DNA of 5,355 nucleotides from an uncultured Actinomycetes bacterium (GCA_937927875.1 CALEYV010000086.1:1-5355); one strand, 5' to 3'; numbered from the stretch's first letter, positions 1 through 5,183 are shown. Notes: generated by a model from the letters alone, not told the origin. A program made the numbers and translations.

Positions 1-46
1 TACACGCGTAAGATCGTCGGCAGCGTCAGATGTGTATAAGAGACAG
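1..46 (+). other. Illumina Nextera adapter (non-genomic)
   Basis: Bases 1-5 match the 3' end of the Illumina P5 primer. Bases 6-13 (GCGTAAGA) sit where the i5 index belongs, and I recall this 8-mer as the Nextera S517/N517 index. Bases 14-46 match the 33-base Nextera read-1 transposase adapter, ending in the 19-bp Tn5 mosaic end at 28-46. The order primer, index, adapter is exactly that of a library molecule, so this is untrimmed sequencing adapter and not biology. Reading from the ATG at 30 gives the peptide MCIRDR, a familiar artefact at the start of spurious database proteins. Confidence 0.98.
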
Positions 47-49
47 GTC

Positions 50-75
50 GGAATCCGGGCCGTCCGAGCGACGAT
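50..75 (+). promoter_or_regulatory. Possible ECF-type promoter before the sigma gene
   Basis: GGAAT (50-54), 17 bases, then CGAT (72-75) resembles the general ECF promoter form (GGAAC, 16-17 bases, CGTC or a variant). Only six bases separate CGAT from the GTG at 82, which would give a leaderless or near-leaderless message. Many ECF sigma factors transcribe their own genes, so autoregulation is plausible, but the match is imperfect and only 35 bases of genomic sequence precede the gene. This is inference. Confidence 0.2.
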
Positions 76-81
76 ACGGGT

Positions 82-609
82 GTGACCGACGCTTCGGCGG
101 CCTCCGGCCGGCCGGGGAGCGACTTCCTTGGCTTCTACGACGACGCCCTCCCCCGCGTGTACGGCTACTTCGCCCGGCGGTGCGGCCACGCCGCCGTCGC
201 CCAGGACCTCACCGCCGAGACGTTCCTCGCCGCGGTGGCCGCGAGCCGCAAGGAGGCACCACCGCCGATGAGCGTGCCCTGGGTGCTCGGGGCCGCCCGC
301 CACAAGCTCGTCGACCACTGGCGGCGCACCGCCCGCGACGAGCGCAACCTGCAGGTGCTGGCCGACGCCGTCCCCACCGCCGACGATCCGTGGGACGCCG
401 AGCTCGACGCCGTCCGGGCCCGCCAGACCCTCGAGCAGCTGGCCGCCCAGCACCGGGCCGCGCTGACGCTGCGGTACCTCGACGACCTCCCGGTGCCCGA
501 GGTCGCGGCACTGCTCGGCCGGACGGTCGACGCCACCGAGGCCCTGCTGGTCCGGGCCCGGGCCGCGTTCCGCCGCGCCTACACCGACGAGGAGCGTTGC
601 GATGCCTGA
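82..609 (+). CDS. ECF-type (sigma-70 family) RNA polymerase sigma factor
   Basis: The 175-residue protein has the size and layout of an ECF sigma factor, which redirects RNA polymerase to a small regulon. A sigma-2 region spans about residues 17-85, with DLTAETF (42-48) in the core-binding helix and a -10 recognition segment around WVLGAARHKLVDHWRR (67-82). A variable acidic linker follows (86-114). The sigma-4 region is about 115-165, with the helix-turn-helix around VAALLGRTVDATEALLVRAR (141-160). There is no C-terminal extension or transmembrane segment, and no classical zinc or membrane anti-sigma gene lies next to it. The start is GTG 82, the only start codon in this open frame, and no clear Shine-Dalgarno sequence precedes it. 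The frame stays open back to the adapter junction, so an earlier start lost at the contig end cannot be excluded. The stop overlaps the VOC gene by 8 bases, which suggests translational coupling. The target regulon is unknown. Confidence 0.9.
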   Translation: MTDASAASGRPGSDFLGFYDDALPRVYGYFARRCGHAAVAQDLTAETFLAAVAASRKEAPPPMSVPWVLGAARHKLVDHWRRTARDERNLQVLADAVPTADDPWDAELDAVRARQTLEQLAAQHRAALTLRYLDDLPVPEVAALLGRTVDATEALLVRARAAFRRAYTDEERCDA

Positions 610-1852
610 CCCGTTCGAGGCGCTGCGCGCACCCGAAACCCCGATCGACCCCGACCCCGCGTTCGCCGCTCGCCTCCGAGCCCAGGTCGAGCGGGCCCTG
701 ACCCTTCCGAGAGGAGCCGACGTGACCGACCTCGTCCTGGAGCCCGAGACCGCCCCGGCCACCACCTCGACGGTGACGCCCTACCTCGCCGTCGCCGGAG
801 CCGAGCGAGCCCTCGACTGGTACGCCGACGCCTTCGGGGCCCGCGTCCTCGGCGAGCCGATCGTGATGCCGGACGGCCGCATCGGCCACGCCGAGTTCGA
901 GATCGACGGCGCGATGTTCATGCTGTCCGAGCAGCACCCCGAGATCGGCGTGGTGGCACCGTCCCCCGACGAGGGCGTGCCGATCTCGCTGCACCTGACC
1001 GTCGACGACGTCGACGCGGTCGTCGGGCGCGCCGCCACGGCCGGGGGTCGGGTCGAGCGCGACCCGGCCAACTACGAGTACGGCCGGAACGGCGTGATCC
1101 GGGACCCGTTCGGCCACCGATGGATGATCGCCGGTGACACGACGGCGCCGGGGCTTCGCCACGGCGACGTTGGCTACGTGTCGCTCTGGGTGCCCGACGT
1201 CGACCGGGCCGCGACGTTCTTCGCCGGCGTGCTCGGCTGGCAGTACGGGCCGGGCAGCGGCCCCCAGGGTCGCCAGGTCGAGGGCCTGACCCTGCACCAC
1301 GGCCTGTGGGGCGCCGAGCCGCGCTCCAGCCTCTTCTGCTGCTTCGCGGTCGAGGACGTCGACGAGGCGGTGCAGCGCGTGCGCGCCGCCGGCGGGCAGG
1401 CCGACGAGCCGCACCTCGAGCCGTACGGGCGGATCGCCGAGTGCGTCGACGACCAGGGGACGCGGTTCGCGGTGTTCACCCCACCCGGCGGCACGACCGG
1501 CACCGGGCCGTCCGCCGGCGCGCGACCGGGGGACGTCACCTACATCACGATGGAGGTGGTCGACTCGGTCCGCACCCGGGCCTTCTACGGGTCGGTGCTC
1601 GGCTGGCGGTTCCGGCCCGGACGAGTCGAGGACGGCTGGCAGGTCGAGGCGGTCGCCCCGATGGTCGGGATCTCGGGTGGCCACGCCGAGGCGACCACGG
1701 TGCCGATGTACCAGGTTGAGGACGTCGAGGCCGCCGTCGCCCGGGTGCGGGACGCCGGTGGCACGGCGTCCGATCCCGCGGTCCAGCCCTACGGGACGAC
1801 CGCGACATGCGTCGACGACCAGGGGACCCGCTTCTATCTGGGCCAGACCTGA
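602..1852 (+). CDS. Triple VOC (glyoxalase/bleomycin-resistance) domain protein, sigma-coupled
   Basis: The 416-residue product has a short N-terminal segment (1-40, with DPFEALRAPE and DPAFAARLRAQVERAL) and three VOC-fold domains. VOC1 (about 57-176) is PhnB-like, with TPYLAVAGAERALDWYADAF and RDPFGHRWMI. VOC2 (about 188-294) and VOC3 (about 310-415) are alike, sharing VLGW, VEDV-A-RVR-AGG and CVDDQGTRF, and resemble the two-domain CFP32/CFP30B-type proteins. VOC proteins bind or convert small molecules: glyoxalases, dioxygenases, drug-binding resistance proteins. In VOC2 the usual first metal ligand (His before V-x-I-x-V-x-D) appears to be Tyr192, so at least that half may be non-catalytic. 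The ATG at 602 lies inside the sigma gene (8-bp overlap). The in-frame GTG at 722 has a much better ribosome site and would give a protein of about 376 residues starting just before VOC1. I kept 602 because residues 1-40 look conserved in style with sigma-linked VOC proteins I recall from actinobacteria. The substrate is unknown; ligand-sensing control of the sigma factor is speculation. Confidence 0.87.
   Translation: MPDPFEALRAPETPIDPDPAFAARLRAQVERALTLPRGADVTDLVLEPETAPATTSTVTPYLAVAGAERALDWYADAFGARVLGEPIVMPDGRIGHAEFEIDGAMFMLSEQHPEIGVVAPSPDEGVPISLHLTVDDVDAVVGRAATAGGRVERDPANYEYGRNGVIRDPFGHRWMIAGDTTAPGLRHGDVGYVSLWVPDVDRAATFFAGVLGWQYGPGSGPQGRQVEGLTLHHGLWGAEPRSSLFCCFAVEDVDEAVQRVRAAGGQADEPHLEPYGRIAECVDDQGTRFAVFTPPGGTTGTGPSAGARPGDVTYITMEVVDSVRTRAFYGSVLGWRFRPGRVEDGWQVEAVAPMVGISGGHAEATTVPMYQVEDVEAAVARVRDAGGTASDPAVQPYGTTATCVDDQGTRFYLGQT
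709..716 (+). promoter_or_regulatory. Strong internal Shine-Dalgarno before in-frame GTG 722
   Basis: GAGAGGAG lies five bases before the in-frame GTG at 722 (codon 41 of the VOC gene). This is the best ribosome-binding sequence in the sigma/VOC region and is better than anything visible before 602. It falls at the boundary between the charged N-terminal segment and the VOC domains. It could be the main start of the VOC protein or a second start giving a short isoform. Confidence 0.55.
1442..1827 (+). repeat. Direct repeat from VOC2/VOC3 duplication
   Basis: An identical 20-base stretch occurs at 1442-1461 and at 1808-1827, a period of 366 bases or 122 codons. It encodes the shared CVDDQGT segment. 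Other matched landmarks keep the same offset: GDV at residues 188 and 310, VLGW at 210 and 332, VED at 250 and 372. The two domains are therefore in-register copies with no net insertion or deletion. Confidence 0.75.
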
Positions 1853-1918
1853 CGCCGTCCGAGCGGCCCGGCCCGTCGTCTGCCGCGCGAGAGTGACCTG
1901 GAACATGGGGAGCGCGAC

Positions 1919-2320
1919 GTGGACGAGCTCGGCGACGCCCGGTACATCTCGCTGACGACCTACAGGCGCGACGGCACCCCGGTCTCGACGCCGGTGTGGA
2001 TCGCGCCCGCCGAACCGGGCTACGTGTTCACGACCGGCGGCATGACGTGGAAGGCCCGTCGGCTTCGCCGCGACCCGCGGGTGCAGGTCCAGCCCTCCGA
2101 CGCCCGGGGGCGCGTGAAGCCCGACTCGGCCGTCTACACCGGCACCGGCGTGGTGAAGGAGGACGCGGCGTCGGTCGCCGCCGCCGAAGCCGCCATCCAC
2201 GACAAGTACGGCTGGCAGTTCCAAGCCACCAGGGTCCTGGAGCGGATCCGGCGCGCCCTGCACCTCGGGACGCCGCAGTCGGGCGCCGCCGTCGAGCTCA
2301 CCGTCGAGCGGGCCGGCTGA
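1919..2320 (+). CDS. PPOX-class probable F420-dependent enzyme (Rv2061-like)
   Basis: The 133-residue protein has the size and opening of the split-barrel flavin/F420-binding family: ARYISLTTYRRDGTPVSTPVW (7-27) is the family signature. GMTWKARRLRRDPRVQVQP (41-59) carries the basic residues (K45, R47, R48) expected to contact the cofactor phosphate, and YTGTGVV (73-79) is the next strand. The C-terminal part (DKYGWQFQATRVLERIRRAL, 95-114) resembles the Rv2061-type subfamily as I recall it. Family members use deazaflavin F420 (sometimes FMN or a tetrapyrrole) for redox chemistry in the cytoplasm; the substrate is not predictable. GTG 1919 is chosen because GGGGAG (1907-1912) sits six bases upstream. 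The gene follows the VOC gene after 66 bp on the same strand with no obvious terminator or promoter between, so co-transcription is likely. F420 use implies a host that makes F420, typical of Actinomycetota. Whether this member binds F420 is inferred from family resemblance. Confidence 0.85.
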   Translation: MDELGDARYISLTTYRRDGTPVSTPVWIAPAEPGYVFTTGGMTWKARRLRRDPRVQVQPSDARGRVKPDSAVYTGTGVVKEDAASVAAAEAAIHDKYGWQFQATRVLERIRRALHLGTPQSGAAVELTVERAG

Positions 2321-2340
2321 CCCATCACCGCCGCGCGAGC

Positions 2341-2354
2341 GCGCGCCGGCGCGC
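2341..2354. repeat. 14-bp perfect palindrome before the polymerase gene
   Basis: GCGCGCCGGCGCGC is perfectly self-complementary. It ends three bases before the TACCGT -10-like hexamer and lies 21 bases past the PPOX stop codon. It could be an operator or part of a weak transcription stop for the upstream genes, though it has no loop or T-tract. Such GC palindromes also arise by chance at this base composition. Confidence 0.4.
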
Positions 2355-2357
2355 CGC

Positions 2358-2363
2358 TACCGT
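2358..2363 (+). promoter_or_regulatory. Probable -10 element of a leaderless promoter
   Basis: TACCGT fits the actinobacterial -10 form TANNNT and ends six bases before the GTG at 2370, which would then be the first base of the message. No Shine-Dalgarno sequence is present and no good -35 box is visible. The same hexamer at the same distance precedes the MTHFR-like gene on the other strand, which strengthens the call. Confidence 0.5.
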
Positions 2364-2369
2364 TTGTGG

Positions 2370-3383
2370 GTGGCGTCAGATCGAGACAGCGAGGTCCTCG
2401 AGCTCGCCGGGCACGACGTTCGGGTCACGCACCCCGACAAGGTCTTCTTCGCCGAGCGGGGCGAGACGAAGCACGACCTCGTGCAGCACTACCTCCGGTT
2501 CGCCGAGCCGCTGCTGCGGACGATGGGCGGGCGCCCGACGCTGCTGCAGCGCTTCCCGGAAGGCGCAGGCGGGCCGTCCTTCTATCAGAAGCGGGTCCCG
2601 AAGGCGGCGCCCGACTGGCTTCAGACGACGATCGTGAGCACGCCGAACGGCACGACGTCACGCGCGCTGGTCGCGGCCGACCTGGCGCACGTCGTCTGGG
2701 CGGTGAACATCGGCTGCCTGGGCTTTCACCCCTGGCCCTATCTCGCCGCTGATCCTGACCACACCGACGAGCTCCGCCTGGACCTCGATCCCCAGCCCGG
2801 CACCGATTTCACGCACGTGCGGGCGGCCGCCGCGGCGCTTCGGCAGCTGCTCGACGAGCAGGGCATCACCGGGTACCCGAAGACGACCGGCAACCGGGGC
2901 CTGCACGTCTACGTGCGGCTCGAGCCCCGCTGGGACTCGTACCAGGTGCGGGCGGCGGCGGTCGCGGTCGCCCGCGAGCTCGAGCGGCGCCGGCCCGACG
3001 TCCTCACGGCGGCGTGGTGGAAGGAGGAGCGCGGCGAGCGCGTCTTCGTCGACTTCAACCAGAACGCGCCGCACAAGACCGTGTTCGGCGCGTGGTCAGT
3101 GCGATCGCGGGCCGGCGCGCAGGTCTCGACGCCGTTGCACTGGGACGAGGTCGAGCAGATCCATCCCGACGAGCTGACCATCGCCAGCCTGCAAGATCGG
3201 CTCGGTCCGGGCGAGGATCCTTGGGCCGGCATGTACGACGACCCGCAGTCGCTGGAGCCGCTGCTGGCCATGCACGAGCGTGACCGGGCCAACGGGCTCA
3301 TGGACGCGCCCTGGCCCCCCGTGTACCCGAAGCAGCCCGACGAGCCGGCGCGGGTCGCGCCGAGCCGGGCCCGCAAGGAGTGA
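2370..3383 (+). CDS. Stand-alone LigD-type primase-polymerase (PolDom, Prim-PolC-like)
   Basis: The 337-residue protein matches the polymerase domain of bacterial ligase D, an archaeo-eukaryotic primase-superfamily enzyme that fills gaps, extends ends and inserts ribonucleotides in DNA repair. Visible elements are the N-terminal VTHPDKVFF, SFYQKRVPKAAPDW (70-83), SRALVAADLAHVVWAVNIG (97-115), GFHPWPY (118-124), the metal-binding pair in LRLDLDP (D138, D140), TTGNRGLHVYVRL (172-184, H179) and the third acidic residue in VFVDFNQNAPHKTVFGAWSVR (D228). These acidic positions nearly coincide with those I recall for Mycobacterium tuberculosis LigD (D137, D139, D227), so the enzyme looks intact. No ligase or nuclease domain follows; the length matches mycobacterial stand-alone enzymes such as Rv3730c (Prim-PolC), linked to short-gap excision repair. 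A basic tail ends the protein. GTG 2370 is preferred over TTG 2364 because of TACCGT six bases upstream. Neither Ku nor a ligase gene is in the window. Confidence 0.92.
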   Translation: MASDRDSEVLELAGHDVRVTHPDKVFFAERGETKHDLVQHYLRFAEPLLRTMGGRPTLLQRFPEGAGGPSFYQKRVPKAAPDWLQTTIVSTPNGTTSRALVAADLAHVVWAVNIGCLGFHPWPYLAADPDHTDELRLDLDPQPGTDFTHVRAAAAALRQLLDEQGITGYPKTTGNRGLHVYVRLEPRWDSYQVRAAAVAVARELERRRPDVLTAAWWKEERGERVFVDFNQNAPHKTVFGAWSVRSRAGAQVSTPLHWDEVEQIHPDELTIASLQDRLGPGEDPWAGMYDDPQSLEPLLAMHERDRANGLMDAPWPPVYPKQPDEPARVAPSRARKE

Positions 3384-3400
3384 GGGAAGGGCCCCGACGC

Positions 3401-4204
3401 TCAGCGGCGCCGGCGCGGACCGGCGCGGTACCCCGCCGCCTCCAGTCGCGCCGCGACCTGGCGGTACCGGCCGACCGGGATCAGATGGACGCCGTCGAAG
3501 CGGCCGGTGTCGCGGATCTGGTCGACCAGCTCGCACGCGGCGTCCACACCGGCGTCGCGGTCGTCCTCGAGCTCCTCGATCAGCGCGGTCGGAACTCGGA
3601 TCTCATCCGTGGTGCCCACGACGGTCTTGGCCATCGCCGCACTGGCCAGGACGAGCACCCCGGCGTAGACGGGCCCGTCGAACGCCAGCCGATCCCGCCA
3701 AGCCAGCAGCGCCGGGAGATCGAAGGTCGCCTGGACGAACAGGAAGTCGGCCGTCGCCTTCCAGCGTGGCAGTGGCGCGAGGCGGCTGGTGACGCCGACT
3801 TCGAACGTGGTGCCGTCGAAGACGGGCTCCGACCCGAAGCGGCGGACCTCCTCGAGCATCGTCTCGACGTTCAGGTCGTGCGCCCGGGCCCCCGACTCCG
3901 GTGTGTCGCCGTAGACGCAGAGCAGCCGCTCGACCCCGTACGCGCCCGCGGTGAGGAGGTCGCGCCGAAACCCGAGCCGGTTCCGATCCCGGCTGTTGAT
4001 GCACGCGATCGCGGCCCGGCCCATCGCGATGACCTCGTGGGCGGCGGCGATGCTCGACACCGTCGCCCGCCCCAGGTGGTTGTCCGGAACCAGGAACGTC
4101 CCCGCGACCGGCGCCATCACGCCGACCTGGTGGCGAACCGACGTCAGGTCGGGTCGCGTCGCTGGCTCGACCTCGCAGATCATCTCAAACGAACGCGACG
4201 CCAT
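3401..4204 (-). CDS. Methylenetetrahydrofolate reductase-like TIM-barrel protein
   Basis: The 267-residue protein resembles MetF/MTHFR, which reduces methylene-tetrahydrofolate to methyl-tetrahydrofolate for methionine synthesis. Matching positions are CEVEPA (10-15, catalytic-glutamate region), PDNHLGRATVSSIAAAHE (40-57), INSRDRNRLGFRRDLLTAGA (69-88), GVERLLCVYGDTPES (90-104; D100 equivalent to the folate-contacting Asp120 of E. coli MetF) and FLFVQATFDLPALLAW (154-169; Q158 near the E. coli Gln183 position). It is shorter than E. coli MetF (about 296 residues) and the C-terminus ends in PRRRR. Some actinobacterial MTHFR-like proteins are reported to work without bound FAD, and I cannot tell which type this is. 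ATG 4204 is chosen because sequence upstream of it does not resemble the family and TACCGT lies six bases before it; GTG 4207 is an alternative. The gene converges with the polymerase gene (17 bp between stops) and diverges from the methyltransferase. The reaction remains uncertain: a one-carbon accessory role is possible. Confidence 0.82.
   Translation of the reverse strand: MASRSFEMICEVEPATRPDLTSVRHQVGVMAPVAGTFLVPDNHLGRATVSSIAAAHEVIAMGRAAIACINSRDRNRLGFRRDLLTAGAYGVERLLCVYGDTPESGARAHDLNVETMLEEVRRFGSEPVFDGTTFEVGVTSRLAPLPRWKATADFLFVQATFDLPALLAWRDRLAFDGPVYAGVLVLASAAMAKTVVGTTDEIRVPTALIEELEDDRDAGVDAACELVDQIRDTGRFDGVHLIPVGRYRQVAARLEAAGYRAGPRRRR
3407..3426. terminator. Possible stem-loop between convergent genes
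   Basis: GCGCCGG (3407-3413) and CCGGCGC (3420-3426) form a perfect 7-bp GC stem with a 6-base loop, 24 bases after the polymerase stop codon. There is no T-tract, and the hairpin lies inside the last codons (arginine/glycine-rich) of the opposing MTHFR-like gene. It may act as a T-less terminator for the polymerase transcript or be a by-product of GC-rich coding. Confidence 0.25.
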
Positions 4205-4210
4205 CACCGG

Positions 4211-4216
4211 ACGGTA
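4211..4216 (-). promoter_or_regulatory. Probable -10 element of a leaderless promoter
   Basis: On the minus strand TACCGT ends six bases before the ATG at 4204. Hexamer and spacing are the same as before the polymerase gene. No Shine-Dalgarno sequence is visible, so a message beginning at or very near the ATG is likely. Confidence 0.5.
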
Positions 4217-4235
4217 TCGCCGCTGGACCGCCGCG

Positions 4236-4258
4236 TCGGCGCCGATTGGGCGCGCCAA
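4236..4258. repeat. Two adjacent inverted repeats in the divergent promoter region
   Basis: TCGGCGCCGA (4236-4245) is a perfect 10-bp palindrome and is followed directly by TTGG-N5-CCAA (4246-4258). Both lie in the 94-bp space between the divergent MTHFR-like and methyltransferase genes, upstream of both predicted -10 sites. This is where a shared repressor or activator would bind, but no regulator gene is adjacent and chance is possible. Confidence 0.3.
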
Positions 4259-4286
4259 GGACCGCCGACCCAACCTCGGGCCGCGC

Positions 4287-4292
4287 CATGAT
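4287..4292 (+). promoter_or_regulatory. Weak -10-like element before the methyltransferase gene
   Basis: CATGAT matches TANNNT except at the first base and ends six bases before the chosen GTG at 4299. No convincing ribosome-binding sequence precedes that GTG. The spacing agrees with the two TACCGT sites, but the match is weaker. Confidence 0.25.
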
Positions 4293-4298
4293 CGGCAG

Positions 4299-5126
4299 GT
4301 GACCGAGCCGGACGAGCAACCCCGCATCCTGCACCGTCCCGCCGAGCTCGCTCGTATGTTCGACCGCATCCCGAACGACTACGAGGCTCGTCCGCCCTAC
4401 CCGGCCGAGCTGTTCGAAGTGCTCGTCGACTCCTGCGGCGTCGGGGTCGGCTCGAGGGTGCTCGAGGTCGGCGCGGGAACGGGCCAGGCGACCCTCCCGC
4501 TGCTCGACCTCGGCGCGACTGTCACCGCGATCGAGCCTGGACCGGCGCTGGCAGGCCGCTTGGCCGAGCGGACGACGGGCCGCGACATCACGATCGTCGT
4601 CGCCGATCTCGAGGTGGCGCCGCTGCCCGAGGCGAACTTCGATCTGGTCGTCTCCGCGACAGCCTTCCATTGGGTCGACCCGGTCGTCGGGCCGGTCAAG
4701 TGCGGGCGGGCGCTGCGCGACGACGGCTGGCTGGCGCTGTGGTGGACGGTGTGGGGCGACCCTGACCGGGACGACCCGTTCCACGACGCCTCGCGGCCAC
4801 TCCTCGCGGCGAAGGCGCCGCAGCTGCTCGGACGAGAGACGATGCCCCAGGCCTACGCGAGCGATCTGGCCGCTCGCGCCGGTGAGGTCGAACGCACCGG
4901 GATGTTCGGCCCCGTCCGACGCCAGATCTTTCGCTGGGTCGGCGTGCACGATCCAGTCGGGCTCCGGCGGCTCTACGCGACCTTCGCGCCGTGGCTGGCG
5001 CTGCCCGATGCGCTGCGACTGGAGCTCCTGGACGACGTCGAGCGGCTGGCCCGCGACGAGTTCGGCGGAACGGTGCGACGTCCGTACCAGACGGTGCTCT
5101 ACCTCGCACCGCGGCTGCCCCGATAA
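4299..5126 (+). CDS. Class I SAM-dependent methyltransferase
   Basis: The 275-residue protein carries the Rossmann-type methyltransferase core of the Methyltransf_11/UbiE-like kind. FDRIPNDYEARPPYPAELF (21-39) is the typical opening segment. RVLEVGAGTGQATLPLL (53-69) is the SAM-binding motif I, E79 in TAIEPGP ends strand 2 and should bind the SAM ribose, VADLEVAPLPE (101-111) is the adenine-side loop, and FDLVVSATAFHWVDP (114-128) is motif IV. The C-terminal half (about 150-275) is helical and likely forms the substrate cap; nothing in it identifies the acceptor, so small-molecule, O- or C-methylation all remain open. GTG 4299 gives the usual 20-residue lead before the conserved FDRIPNDYEARP segment. 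The frame is open far upstream, but that part is antisense to the MTHFR-like gene and resembles no protein. ATG 4356 would be a shorter alternative. The gene is divergent from the MTHFR-like gene and could share regulation with it; a SAM/folate link is only suggestive. Confidence 0.9.
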   Translation: MTEPDEQPRILHRPAELARMFDRIPNDYEARPPYPAELFEVLVDSCGVGVGSRVLEVGAGTGQATLPLLDLGATVTAIEPGPALAGRLAERTTGRDITIVVADLEVAPLPEANFDLVVSATAFHWVDPVVGPVKCGRALRDDGWLALWWTVWGDPDRDDPFHDASRPLLAAKAPQLLGRETMPQAYASDLAARAGEVERTGMFGPVRRQIFRWVGVHDPVGLRRLYATFAPWLALPDALRLELLDDVERLARDEFGGTVRRPYQTVLYLAPRLPR

Positions 5127-5183
5127 GGGCGCCGGCCGGTCGAGATGCCCACCAACGTCGCCACTCGCGACAGCTCGTGTCCG

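Noticed and set aside
30..701. Long plus-strand frame starting MCIRDR
   Set aside because: It begins inside the Tn5 mosaic end and overlaps the sigma factor in another frame; its arginine/proline/glycine-rich composition is typical of a GC-rich shadow.
59..1865. Shared 12-mer GCCGTCCGAGCG at 59-70 and 1854-1865, both before gene starts
   Set aside because: About one repeated 12-mer is expected by chance in a window of this size, more at high GC. Position relative to the two starts differs (12 versus 54 bases), so no common regulatory role is supported.
1899..1922. TGGAAC at 1899-1904 as an ECF -35 box before the PPOX gene
   Set aside because: No CGTC-like -10 lies 16-17 bases downstream, and such a promoter would start inside the gene.
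209..2263. 684-codon minus-strand open frame
   Set aside because: It is antisense to the sigma, VOC and PPOX genes, which all show clear family motifs. Long antisense frames are common at high GC, and the translation shows no recognisable domain.
3380..4291. 303-codon plus-strand open frame
   Set aside because: Antisense to the MTHFR-like gene, whose translation carries family motifs; this frame shows none.
3951..4298. N-terminal extension of the methyltransferase frame
   Set aside because: These 116 codons run antisense to the MTHFR-like gene, across the promoter region, and resemble no protein; the methyltransferase similarity begins just after GTG 4299.
4205..4369. 55-codon N-terminal extension of the MTHFR-like gene
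   Set aside because: The extension is arginine/serine/cysteine-rich, overlaps the divergent methyltransferase start and lies upstream of the probable -10; family similarity starts at ATG 4204.
5127..5183. Terminator between the two convergent methyltransferase genes
   Set aside because: Only short palindromes (GGCGCC, GCCGGC) and a 4-bp inverted repeat are visible; none makes a convincing terminator hairpin.
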